The notes beneath the pieces are model-generated. The model did no database searches and was not told the DNA's origin. It worked only from the letters and a program-made list of their open reading frames with translations. Shown here piece by piece: positions 33,275 to 41,533 of a stretch of DNA of 64,000 bases. Source of the DNA: Treponema sp. J25 (GTDB lineage: Bacteria > Spirochaetota > Spirochaetia > Treponematales > Breznakiellaceae); contig NZ_PTQW01000013.1 in assembly GCF_004343725.1 (NCBI RefSeq), positions 62,001-126,000 on the forward strand. Reading direction: 5' to 3'. Every line of letters begins with the position of its first letter. Within the stretch, counting starts at the first letter, position 1. A program made the position numbers and the translations under genes.

Positions 33275-33358
33275 AACATTCCAACCATCAAGAAGAAAGT
33301 AATTCATATTAAAACAAGAAAATAAATAAATGAAACAAAAAATCTTACCTGATAGGGC

Positions 33359-33388
33359 TTGCAATTCACCGAAATATCGATATATCAT
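33359..33388 (+). promoter_or_regulatory. Promoter of the sigma-54 activator gene (predicted leaderless)
   Basis: TTGCAA (33359-33364), an 18-bp spacer and TATCAT (33383-33388), then 6 nt to the ATG at 33395. The TTG that could be taken as a start codon is the -35 box. Confidence 0.6.
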
Positions 33389-33417
33389 ACCGCTATGACG
33401 GTGAACAACGATATTTC
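33365..33417. promoter_or_regulatory. Two interleaved inverted repeats, candidate activator sites
   Basis: TTCACCG (33365-33371) is the inverted complement of CGGTGAA (33399-33405). GAAATATCG (33371-33379) is the inverted complement of CGATATTTC (33409-33417). The arms alternate rather than nest. They straddle the activator's own promoter and start codon and lie about 115-170 bp upstream of the predicted peroxiredoxin start, the usual distance for sigma-54 upstream activator sites. Confidence 0.6.
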
Positions 33418-35080
33418 AGTTTCATCAGAAAACACCAAAAACACAGAGAGTCCCCTAGTGGTGCCGCTCCTTACCCCAGAACGAACCATGGAAATCGTTC
33501 TCCAAGCCCTGGGGGAACTCATTGAATATGAGCTGGCGGTGGTCTTAAGTCTTGAAGACTACAAACAATTACGGGTCCGCAAGGCAGTAGGCCCCCTCTA
33601 CACCCCCCGTTTAGAGGGATATACCATTCCCCTTTCTCACCGACGGGACCTCCAGGAGATCCTGGAACAAAAAGAGCCCCACCTGTTCGACGAAAGCGCA
33701 GAACATCTTGATACCTATTACGACATTCTTGATCTTCCTGAAGGGCATTCCTGTTTGGTGGCTCCCCTCTATGTGGACAGCCAACCGGTAGGCTTACTTA
33801 CGCTGGATCATCGCCAGTGCGGCAAATTTACTCCGGGCATAGTTCGTTTTGTTCGAACCATTTCAAAGCTCATTTCAGTTTCCATGGTGCAATCCGATAC
33901 CTCCCGGGTCTTTTACAGCAAAGTACAGAACCTACTTCATGAACGGAACCGCCTGCTTCAAGGAAACACGGACATATTTAAAGATCTGGTCGGAAGTTCC
34001 ACCGCCTGGCAACGGGTGCTCGATATGATTCGCCTGGTGGCAGCCACGGAAGTTCCCGTCCTTTTGCTCGGAGAAACCGGCACAGGGAAAGAACAGGTGG
34101 CTCGAAAAATCCATCAACTCTCGGCGGTAGCGGATGGCCCCTTTGTAACGATGAATTGTTCCGCCCTGGCCCCAACCCTGGCGGAAAGCGAACTATTCGG
34201 CCATGAAAAGGGAGCCTTTTCCGGTGCCGTGGCCCAGCGACGGGGACGCTTTGAAATGGCCCATGGGGGCAGCCTTTTTCTGGATGAAGTGGGAGATCTC
34301 CCCCTCGAATTACAACCTAAATTATTGCGGGTCCTGCAGGAAGGAACCTTTGAACGATTGGGAGGGGAACGAACTATTTCGGTAAAAGTACGGATCATCG
34401 CAGCCACAAATGTATCCCTTGAAAAAGCCCTCGCAGAGGGCCGATTCCGGGAAGATCTCTATTACCGCCTTAATGTATTCCCTATTATATTACCCCCCCT
34501 GCGGGAACGCGACCAGGATGCGGTTTTACTGGCCGATTATTTTGTCTCCCTTATCAGAAAACGAACGGGCTTCGAAAAACTTCGGTTATCTCCCGCTGCG
34601 CTGGAATACATCTTAGCCCAGAGTTGGCCTGGAAATGTCCGCCAGTTACGAAACGCCATTGAACGGGTAGCCATTCTTGCCAGGGGAGGACTCATAGAAC
34701 CTCTTCACCTGACCGTAGAGAATCCTTCTGTTTTCCCTTCACGGTTCTCAAAGGAGGCAGAAACCCGTGGAAACCAAGCCTCTCTCACAGGAAAAAAGGA
34801 ACCCACCGCGTTCGGTCCAGACATTGGATCAGGAAAAGAAGGACCACAGGAAACATCTGGCACTCCTTCAGTCCTACCGACACCCTCTTACGAACCCAAA
34901 ACAGTGTCTCCTCTCGATGAAGCCCTGAGGGCCCATATTCTCCAGGCCCTCAAAGCGAGTGGCGGGAAAATTTACGGCAGAGGTGGCGCGGCGGAGATCC
35001 TCGGATTGAAACCCAGCACCCTCCAGAGTAAAATGAAAAAACTAGGGATCCACACCTATGAAATCAAACACCGCTTCTGA
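33395..35080 (+). CDS. Sigma-54-dependent activator with GAF sensor domain
   Basis: The 561-residue protein has a GAF domain at about residues 30-165, a helical linker, an AAA+ domain with Walker A GETGTGKE (about 226), the sigma-54-contacting loop GAFSGA (about 272; the usual GAFTGA Thr is Ser), Walker [13 protein letters not shown] and arginine finger region [15 protein letters not shown]. After a Pro/Ser-rich linker comes a C-terminal Fis-type helix-turn-helix ([23 protein letters not shown]). The layout is NorR-like. GAF could sense NO, peroxide or a metabolite. Divergence from a sigma-54 promoter makes the peroxiredoxin gene its probable target. Its 3' end overlaps trkH by 23 bp. Confidence 0.93.
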   Translation: MTVNNDISVSSENTKNTESPLVVPLLTPERTMEIVLQALGELIEYELAVVLSLEDYKQLRVRKAVGPLYTPRLEGYTIPLSHRRDLQEILEQKEPHLFDESAEHLDTYYDILDLPEGHSCLVAPLYVDSQPVGLLTLDHRQCGKFTPGIVRFVRTISKLISVSMVQSDTSRVFYSKVQNLLHERNRLLQGNTDIFKDLVGSSTAWQRVLDMIRLVAATEVPVLLLGETGTGKEQVARKIHQLSAVADGPFVTMNCSALAPTLAESELFGHEKGAFSGAVAQRRGRFEMAHGGSLFLDEVGDLPLELQPKLLRVLQEGTFERLGGERTISVKVRIIAATNVSLEKALAEGRFREDLYYRLNVFPIILPPLRERDQDAVLLADYFVSLIRKRTGFEKLRLSPAALEYILAQSWPGNVRQLRNAIERVAILARGGLIEPLHLTVENPSVFPSRFSKEAETRGNQASLTGKKEPTAFGPDIGSGKEGPQETSGTPSVLPTPSYEPKTVSPLDEALRAHILQALKASGGKIYGRGGAAEILGLKPSTLQSKMKKLGIHTYEIKHRF

Positions 35081-36362
35081 TGCCTGGAATCTCGTGTTCT
35101 TTTTTCTGCTCCTCATCGGAATAGGAACCGCTCTCCTTCTTTTACCAGGCCTCGCCTTACGGAACAAAAGCACCCTTTCTTTTGTGGACGCCCTTTTCAC
35201 GATTACCAGTGCGGTGTGTGTAACCGGCCTCGTTACAGTGGATACTTCTCGGTTCTCTTTGTACGGCCAACTGGTAATTCTTCTTTTTATTCAACTGGGT
35301 GGGCTCGGAATTATAACCTTTACCTCAATTCAGATGATTATCCCCGGAGCCCGGTTACCCTTACGACGACTGAACACCGTAAAAAGCTACTTTATCGAAG
35401 GCGTAGAATATCGGCCGGAACGAATTCTAAAAACGATTCTACTCTATACTCTGGTCATCGAAAGCGGGGGTGCCTTTTTTTTGGCCCTTCTTTTTCGCGC
35501 TGCCGGAGAAAAAAACTGGATGTATGCGGGGATTTTCCACGCCATCTCCGCCTTTTGCAACGCTGGATTTAGCCTCTTCCCCGACAGCCTTACCCGATTT
35601 CGAAACAACCCTTTCATTTTGGGGGTTGTTATGTTTCTTATTATTAGCGGCGGCCTTGGTTTTATCGTTCTTCAGGACATTATGCAACGGTTAAAAGGTA
35701 AAAAGCGCTATCTTAGCTATCACAGCAAGGTTGTCTTGGGCATGACGCTTCTTTTCATAGCAGGGGGAACGGGTCTGTTTTACCTTTTAGAATACCCCCG
35801 GGGCATAACCTTGTTAGAAGCACTCTTTCAATCCATCACCCCCCGTACGGCGGGTTTTGATGCAAGACCCCAGGTGATGTACTCAACCCCTTCAAAAATA
35901 CTCACCATCTTTTATATGTTTATTGGGGCAGGGCCCGGCTCTATCGCCGGCGGTATTAAGCTTACCACGGTATTCGTAATAGCGCTCCTCATTGGTCGCA
36001 AACCCGATTCCCAGGGAGACATCATATTCCGCCATCATCGAATTCCTGCAAACACCCTTCACAATGCGATGACCTATTTTTTAAAGGCCCTTTTGCTTCT
36101 GATGGCGAACATCCTGCTATTGAGTATCATCGAAGGGCCCCGAGGACTTGATTTTGATGGCATTGTGTTCGAAGTTGTTTCAGCCTTTGGGACCGTAGGA
36201 CTTTCTCTGGGAATCACAAGTCAATTAAGCGACATGGGAAAACTGGTAATTATCTGTACCATGTTCGCTGGTCGTCTTGGCCTTGTAGCCATGGCCTTTC
36301 CTAAAAGGAAACAAAAGGAATATCCTATCAGTTATCCCGTTGGACAGGTATTACTAGGATAG
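35058..36362 (+). CDS. Potassium uptake protein, TrkH/KtrB family
   Basis: The 434-residue membrane protein contains four pore loops of the SKT family with selectivity glycines in [38 protein letters not shown] and [13 protein letters not shown], separated by hydrophobic helices. It forms the K+ translocating subunit in the inner membrane. The length (434) and absence of long extra N-terminal helices favour the KtrB/NtpJ branch over E. coli TrkH (483). The start lies 23 bp inside the sigma-54 activator gene, so the two are cotranscribed. The TrkA-like gating subunit gene follows after 10 bp. Confidence 0.93.
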   Translation: MKSNTASDAWNLVFFFLLLIGIGTALLLLPGLALRNKSTLSFVDALFTITSAVCVTGLVTVDTSRFSLYGQLVILLFIQLGGLGIITFTSIQMIIPGARLPLRRLNTVKSYFIEGVEYRPERILKTILLYTLVIESGGAFFLALLFRAAGEKNWMYAGIFHAISAFCNAGFSLFPDSLTRFRNNPFILGVVMFLIISGGLGFIVLQDIMQRLKGKKRYLSYHSKVVLGMTLLFIAGGTGLFYLLEYPRGITLLEALFQSITPRTAGFDARPQVMYSTPSKILTIFYMFIGAGPGSIAGGIKLTTVFVIALLIGRKPDSQGDIIFRHHRIPANTLHNAMTYFLKALLLLMANILLLSIIEGPRGLDFDGIVFEVVSAFGTVGLSLGITSQLSDMGKLVIICTMFAGRLGLVAMAFPKRKQKEYPISYPVGQVLLG

Positions 36363-36372
36363 GGAGGAAAAA

Positions 36373-37086
36373 ATGAAACGAATAGCTATTTTGGGACTAG
36401 ACTATTTTGGAAGAACCCTTTTAGAAGAAATAGCAGATTTAGAGGTAGAAATAATTCTCATTGATAGGAATCGCGAATTAATCGATGAATATAGCAACAT
36501 GGTTTCTGCTGCGATTGTTATGGATATCGTAAACGGAGAAAATCTAAAAAAAATCCTCCCAGAGAAAATTGATGCGGTGGTCATCGATATGGGAGATAGC
36601 CTGGAAGCTTCGATTTTAGCTACCAGCTACTGTAAAAAATTGGGGATCCCCCTTATCGTTGCCCGGGCAGAAACAGAGGCCCATGGAGAAATCCTGAGTA
36701 TTGTAGGAGCCCACCGTATCATTTTCCCGAATAAAGAAGCGGCTAAACGGGTAGCACCTCTTATAATCTCAGATACGCTTTTAAATTATTTACCGGTGAG
36801 CGATGAATTAGCTATTGCAGAAGTAGAAATCCCTGAGAGTTTTACAGGGAAAAATGTTTTAGAGCTAGATTTTAGGAAAAGATATAATTTGAACCTTATT
36901 GCTCTTAAAAATGAAAAAGGTCAATTTGGCTTCTTTACCGACCCTGATTATCGCTTTCAGAAGGGGGATATTGCTCTCGTCGTAGGGGCACCCCAATCTA
37001 TTGAATCTTTTACCGGCGTACTGAAAAAAGAAGTCCGCCCTTCAGTGGGCCGCATCTTTAAAAAATTCTTTGGAAACAAGAAATGA
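36373..37086 (+). CDS. Potassium channel gating subunit, TrkA/KtrA family
   Basis: The 237-residue protein has an N-terminal RCK Rossmann domain (AILGLDYFGRTLLEEI, with Gly-x-x-x-Phe-Gly variant of GxGxxG, then IILIDRNREL) and a C-terminal TrkA_C domain (residues 145-220: IAEVEIPESFTGKNVLELDF, then GDIALVVGAPQSI). Such octameric rings bind ATP/ADP or NAD(H) and open the K+ pore. GGGAGG lies 7 nt upstream of the ATG. Base composition is noticeably more A/T-rich than that of trkH next to it. Confidence 0.92.
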   Translation: MKRIAILGLDYFGRTLLEEIADLEVEIILIDRNRELIDEYSNMVSAAIVMDIVNGENLKKILPEKIDAVVIDMGDSLEASILATSYCKKLGIPLIVARAETEAHGEILSIVGAHRIIFPNKEAAKRVAPLIISDTLLNYLPVSDELAIAEVEIPESFTGKNVLELDFRKRYNLNLIALKNEKGQFGFFTDPDYRFQKGDIALVVGAPQSIESFTGVLKKEVRPSVGRIFKKFFGNKK

Positions 37087-37097
37087 AGGTGTAATTG

Positions 37098-37811
37098 ATG
37101 TATTACCTGGAAGAAATTCCCGCCTATCTTATCGATGCTCGAGATGAACCCGATGGGGTCATAGATTACCTTATCGCCACCTCTTCTGAGGAGGAATTCT
37201 GCATATGTCCTACCATAAATGCGGAGTATCTAAAAAAACTTATCTATAGCGGATTCCTTATCATGTCCATGCAAGGACAAATACAAACTCCCGAGGGAGA
37301 TAAGGATCACATCTTTTTTATTCCCAAGATCCATTACCTCCGGTCTGTGTTACATTGGGAGAACCTGCATATTACCCGGACGACCCGTCGTCTCCTCAAA
37401 AAATACAGGTTAACCACCGAGGTGCCGCTCCGCACCATTATGGACCTCTGTGTAGAAACCCATGGATCTGACTGGCTTACCCCCCCACTCCTCGATATGT
37501 TAGAAAATTTGGGGGCCGAAAAAAACCATCATCAGCTTTCTATGATGGCCTTTGGTTTATATCGGGGCAATGAACTGGTGGCGGGAGAATTTGGGTCCCG
37601 GGTTGGTAAGATATATACCAGTTATTCTGGTTTTTACCGGGAAAACTCCGCGGGTACGGTCCAGATGGTTCTGACCGCCCGGTATTTGCAAGACCAGGGA
37701 TTCGCCTTTTGGGATCTCGGCATGCCCCTCCCGTATAAGGATAGCCTGGGGGCCATAAATATTACCCGAGATGAATTTGTGGAACTTTTTCGTCGCTATC
37801 GAAATGCCTAA
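37098..37811 (+). CDS. Aat-like aminoacyl-tRNA-protein transferase
   Basis: The 237-residue protein aligns by pattern with leucyl/phenylalanyl-tRNA-protein transferase: an N-terminal GFLIMSM (compare GxFPM), IHYLRSVLHW, a GNAT-fold core with GLYRGNELVAGEFGSRVGKIYTSYSGFYR and a C-terminal GFAFWDLGMPLPYKDSLGA. Aat adds Leu/Phe to N-terminal Lys/Arg and feeds the N-degron pathway. The Aat signature residues GGLYG and the ESMFS loop are altered (GEFGS, TSYSG), so specificity may differ. The ATG is at 37098; a TTG directly before it is not needed. The gap from trkA is 11 bp, suggesting readthrough. Confidence 0.75.
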   Translation: MYYLEEIPAYLIDARDEPDGVIDYLIATSSEEEFCICPTINAEYLKKLIYSGFLIMSMQGQIQTPEGDKDHIFFIPKIHYLRSVLHWENLHITRTTRRLLKKYRLTTEVPLRTIMDLCVETHGSDWLTPPLLDMLENLGAEKNHHQLSMMAFGLYRGNELVAGEFGSRVGKIYTSYSGFYRENSAGTVQMVLTARYLQDQGFAFWDLGMPLPYKDSLGAINITRDEFVELFRRYRNA

Positions 37812-37941
37812 AACTCACTCAACAAAGGGCCCCAGTTCCTTTTTTAGGACTTCTGAGCCCAACAGATAAACACAAAAATCTTCTGCAGTCCTGCCGCGCT
37901 CCGTTTTGTCGCCTTAGACAGCACAACCTCAAAAGACCATC

Positions 37942-39267
37942 TCAATTCGTTTTTTTTTCGTACTTTTCTTTCAGCTTCAGATACTCCGCATTCAGACGGG
38001 ATGTTCTGGCATTAAGACGACTCAACCGTTGCGCAAGAAGACGGGCTAAAAAGATACCATAGTGGGGATTCTTTTTAATAAGATCCACAAAATCCTCTTT
38101 TGAAACCTTGATACAAGTACCCCCATCCTTTGCAACCACCGTAGCGGTCCGCTGGTTTGAAAGTAGAAAGGACATTTCCCCTATGAACATATCATCTGGC
38201 GTAAGATAGGAAACACAGCGATTCTGGGAATACACAAGATACCTTCCTGAAACAATATAATACAGGTAATCCGAAGAGTCCCCCTCTCGCATCACGATCT
38301 CGCCGGGTTTAAAATGAACCTCTTCCTGGTTTGTAAAGATTCCGGGGACCTCATTGCTTTCATCTTTTTGATGAGAAATCCGAAAGCATACCTCATTCCC
38401 TTTTTCATTGTATTGCAGATCTTCCACATAAATAAGACTCATGCGGATTCCCATCCCATGGAGCCCAATACTTGGCTGGCTCGAAAGACGGGCCCGCCAA
38501 TCAAAACCGTCTCCTTCGTCAGTAATGGTAAATCGGGAGCCCTCCGGTCCAATGGTATAACTTAATCGCACTTTTTTCGCCGCGATACTCGGATCCTTAT
38601 TTTTCTCCCGGATGAGTTCCATCATATTTTTGCCTGACTCAAGCCAGGCAGTCTTTTCTTCAAAACTAATTTTGCAGTTACCGTGTTCTATAGCATTCAC
38701 CAATAGTTCCTGCAGAGCCACATGGAGCTTCTCTTTATTGTCCCGGTTTATAAGGTTAGCATTATACAAATAGTTGGTAATAAGGTTCGTATACACGATA
38801 ATATCGAGGGGATCATTATCAATAATGAAGGTCCCCGAAATAGTGCGCATCAGGTGTTGCTGGATACCCCGCTGAAAAAAGAACTGGCGGTTTTGCGCAA
38901 GAATCCGTAAAAGACGCCCCACGTTATTCGTAAATTCCTGATAGCTAATCACGGCGATAACATTGGAATCTCGCAGCTGTTCCAGTAGTTCCTTATCATT
39001 ACTTTTGTGAATCGCAATAATACCACCGTAGTGGAGCCAGGGATCTTCTCGAATAGCCGCAAGAATCGCCTGGGCATCGGGGTCAAAGGCGCTTCCAAGG
39101 GACGTATCAAGGATCTTAATTTCTGGTAATTCGTATTTCAGGTACTCGATAACCCTATCTACTTTATTCAAAAAGATCGGTTTTATGGGCAGCTTAGAAT
39201 TTTTTATAGTGGTCTGGATAAGGTTGGTTAACTGACTATCCTTAGTAACTACAGGGATTCGCAACAT
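37942..39267 (-). CDS. Receiver-like / RsbW-like ATPase / cNMP-binding protein
   Basis: Three domains in 441 residues. Residues 1-125 resemble a response-regulator receiver lacking the usual DD pair. Residues about 150-300 form an anti-sigma-type HATPase: LHVALQELLVNAIEHGN (N-box), ITDEGDGFDW (G1) and GLHGMGIRMSLIYVEDL (lid). Residues about 315-420 form a CRP-like cyclic-nucleotide-binding domain (FKPGEIVMREGDSSDYLYYIVSG, FIGEMSFLLSNQRTATVVA), followed by a short coiled coil. No DNA-binding domain is present. It may be a cyclic-nucleotide-controlled partner-switching kinase (inference). TTAGGAG precedes the ATG. A TATAAT box lies inside a perfect palindrome at 39303. Confidence 0.85.
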   Translation of the reverse strand: MLRIPVVTKDSQLTNLIQTTIKNSKLPIKPIFLNKVDRVIEYLKYELPEIKILDTSLGSAFDPDAQAILAAIREDPWLHYGGIIAIHKSNDKELLEQLRDSNVIAVISYQEFTNNVGRLLRILAQNRQFFFQRGIQQHLMRTISGTFIIDNDPLDIIVYTNLITNYLYNANLINRDNKEKLHVALQELLVNAIEHGNCKISFEEKTAWLESGKNMMELIREKNKDPSIAAKKVRLSYTIGPEGSRFTITDEGDGFDWRARLSSQPSIGLHGMGIRMSLIYVEDLQYNEKGNEVCFRISHQKDESNEVPGIFTNQEEVHFKPGEIVMREGDSSDYLYYIVSGRYLVYSQNRCVSYLTPDDMFIGEMSFLLSNQRTATVVAKDGGTCIKVSKEDFVDLIKKNPHYGIFLARLLAQRLSRLNARTSRLNAEYLKLKEKYEKKTN

Positions 39268-39302
39268 TATCAGCTCCTAACTTTTCTTTTTCGACAACGC
39301 CA

Positions 39303-39341
39303 CGCATATTATATGCGAAAAACTCCTTCCTGTGCTAGAAT
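39303..39341. promoter_or_regulatory. Palindrome and glgX promoter
   Basis: CGCATAT-T-ATATGCG (39303-39317) is a perfect palindrome; read on the minus strand it contains TATAAT, the likely -10 of the ATPase/cNMP gene. On the plus strand TGCTAGAAT (39333-39341), an extended -10, ends 6 nt before the glgX ATG. A protein bound to the palindrome could control both genes. Confidence 0.55.
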
Positions 39342-39347
39342 AACAGC

Positions 39348-41501
39348 ATGAACATGAATAATTATAGCATGGAAATCGGGAAACCTCTGCCCCTCGGCGC
39401 AGAACTTACCGAAACAGGGGTAAATTTTGCCCTTTTTTCCCGCCATGCCACAGGGGTAACCCTGGTTATTTTCGAAAATGAACAGCCCGACAGTCCCTAC
39501 GAGGAATATATCCTTGATCCCCATAAACACAAAACAGGAGACATCTGGCATTGCCATTTACGGGGACTTTCTGCCGGCGCTTACTACCTATATCGAGTCG
39601 ATGGGCCGTACATCCCCGAAAAAGGGTATCGTTTTAATCCAAACAAGCTGCTCTTAGACCCCTACGCAAAGGCCCTTACGGACCTTTCTAAATGGGATCT
39701 CAGTACCGCGGTGGCCTACAACCCCAACATGCCGGATCAGGACCTTTCATTTTCCTATCTGGATGATAGGGCCTATCAACCTCGCTGCATCGTGATTGAT
39801 GATACCTTCGATTGGCAAGGGGACAAACCTCTCAATTATCCCCTTCGCTTTAGCGTCCTTTATGAGACCCACGTCCGGGGTCTTACGATTCATCCAAGTT
39901 CAGGAGTAGAACATCCTGGTACATACCGGGGAGTAATCGAAAAAATCCCCTATTTTAAGGAACTCGGCATCACCGCTCTGGAATTAATGCCTATCCAGGA
40001 ATTTAACGAACAGGAAATCCCCCGCATAAATCCCCGTACGGGGGAACGGCTAAAAAACTATTGGGGGTATTCTACCGTCGCTTTTTTTGCACCTAAGGGT
40101 TCATACTCGTCAGACAAAACACCGGGAGCACAGGTACGGGAATTTAAAGAGATGGTGCGGGCCCTTCATCGGGCGGGAATCGAAGTTATACTAGATATCG
40201 TATTTAACCATACCGCCGAAGGGAACGAGTTAGGCCCCACCTTTTCTTTCCGGGGAATCGATAACACTATTTACTACATGCTCGATGAAAACAAACGGTA
40301 CTACAAAAACTACTCTGGCTGCGGCAACACCCTGAACTGTAACCATCCGGTAGTACGAACCTTTATTATCGACTGTCTTCGGTACTGGGTGGTAGAAATG
40401 CATGTGGATGGCTTCCGCTTTGATCTGGGCTCCATCCTCGGACGGGACCAACAAGGGCGACTCATGGAAAACCCACCCATGCTCGAACGGATTGCAGAAG
40501 ACCCGGTCCTGCGAAACACGAAGATCATTGCCGAAGCCTGGGATGCAGGAGGTGCCTACCAGGTAGGATGGTTTCCCGGCGGTCGGTGGGCCGAGTGGAA
40601 CGACCGGTTCCGGGACGATGTCCGCAAATTCTGGAGAGGCGATCCCCACGAGGTTCGTCATTTTGCAACCCGTCTTTCCGGGAGCTCCGATCTTTACCTT
40701 CGGGACGGGCGAAAACCCTTTCACTCTATCAATTTTATTACCAGCCATGATGGATTCACGTTAAAAGACCTGGTTACCTACGCAGAAAAACACAATGAAG
40801 AAAATGGCGAAGATAATCGGGATGGGCATAACGCCAATTTTAGCTGCAATTATGGCTTTGAGGGCCCCACACAAAACCCCCGCATAGAACGGATCCGGCT
40901 CCGGCAGATGAAAAATTTCATGGCCACCCTTATGCTTTCCCTGGGGACCCCCATGATTTTAGGGGGAGACGAGTTCGGAAGAACCCAGCAGGGAAACAAT
41001 AACGCCTACTGCCAGGATAACGAAATTTCCTGGTATGACTGGACCTTACTAGAACGGAACAGGGATTTTTTCCGCTTTGTTCGGGAAATGATTGCCTTCC
41101 GAAAGCGGCACCCTGCTTTTATGCGACCAGAGTTCTTCACAGGGAAAGACGGCAACTATAACGCTATCCCTGATATTTCATGGTTCGACGAATTTGGTAA
41201 TAGCCCTGATTGGTCCACCATTGATAAAAAAATAGCCTACATGCTCGACGGCAGCAGGGCCGATATATTCTCCGATCGGGACGATAATGATTTCTATATC
41301 ATGGTAAATGCGTCGGTGGAAACGGTCACTTTTAAGATTGCCAGTCCATCGCCAGGAAAACTATGGTTTCGAGCCATCGACACCTTCCTTGATTCGCCCC
41401 ACGACATCGAAAATCCCGGTTACGAGCAATTACTGGAAAACCAAAGAGAATATCCCGTAGGGGATCGGAGTATTGTTGTGTTGGTTGCCCGGCCTGTATA
41501 A
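39348..41501 (+). CDS. glgX: Glycogen debranching enzyme GlgX / isoamylase
   Basis: The 717-residue protein starts with a CBM48-like N-terminal domain (PLGAELTETGVNFALFSRHATGV), followed by a GH13 barrel: region I DIVFNHTAEG, region II DGFRFDLGSI (nucleophile Asp), region III KIIAEAWDAGG (acid/base Glu) and region IV FITSHDGFTLKDLV. KHNEENGEDNRDGHN is the GlgX/isoamylase-specific stretch. It hydrolyses alpha-1,6 branches of glycogen or limit dextrins. No Shine-Dalgarno is seen; an extended -10 (TGCTAGAAT) ends 6 nt before the ATG. It is convergent with the histidine kinase gene. Confidence 0.95.
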   Translation: MNMNNYSMEIGKPLPLGAELTETGVNFALFSRHATGVTLVIFENEQPDSPYEEYILDPHKHKTGDIWHCHLRGLSAGAYYLYRVDGPYIPEKGYRFNPNKLLLDPYAKALTDLSKWDLSTAVAYNPNMPDQDLSFSYLDDRAYQPRCIVIDDTFDWQGDKPLNYPLRFSVLYETHVRGLTIHPSSGVEHPGTYRGVIEKIPYFKELGITALELMPIQEFNEQEIPRINPRTGERLKNYWGYSTVAFFAPKGSYSSDKTPGAQVREFKEMVRALHRAGIEVILDIVFNHTAEGNELGPTFSFRGIDNTIYYMLDENKRYYKNYSGCGNTLNCNHPVVRTFIIDCLRYWVVEMHVDGFRFDLGSILGRDQQGRLMENPPMLERIAEDPVLRNTKIIAEAWDAGGAYQVGWFPGGRWAEWNDRFRDDVRKFWRGDPHEVRHFATRLSGSSDLYLRDGRKPFHSINFITSHDGFTLKDLVTYAEKHNEENGEDNRDGHNANFSCNYGFEGPTQNPRIERIRLRQMKNFMATLMLSLGTPMILGGDEFGRTQQGNNNAYCQDNEISWYDWTLLERNRDFFRFVREMIAFRKRHPAFMRPEFFTGKDGNYNAIPDISWFDEFGNSPDWSTIDKKIAYMLDGSRADIFSDRDDNDFYIMVNASVETVTFKIASPSPGKLWFRAIDTFLDSPHDIENPGYEQLLENQREYPVGDRSIVVLVARPV

Positions 41502-41533
41502 AATACCCCTTTTGTTATAGCTTACTTTAGGTT

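Noticed and set aside
33359-33395. TTG start codon at 33359 for the sigma-54 activator
   Set aside because: The TTG belongs to a TTGCAA -35 box and the extra 12 residues would add nothing recognisable; ATG 33395 follows the -10 by 6 nt.
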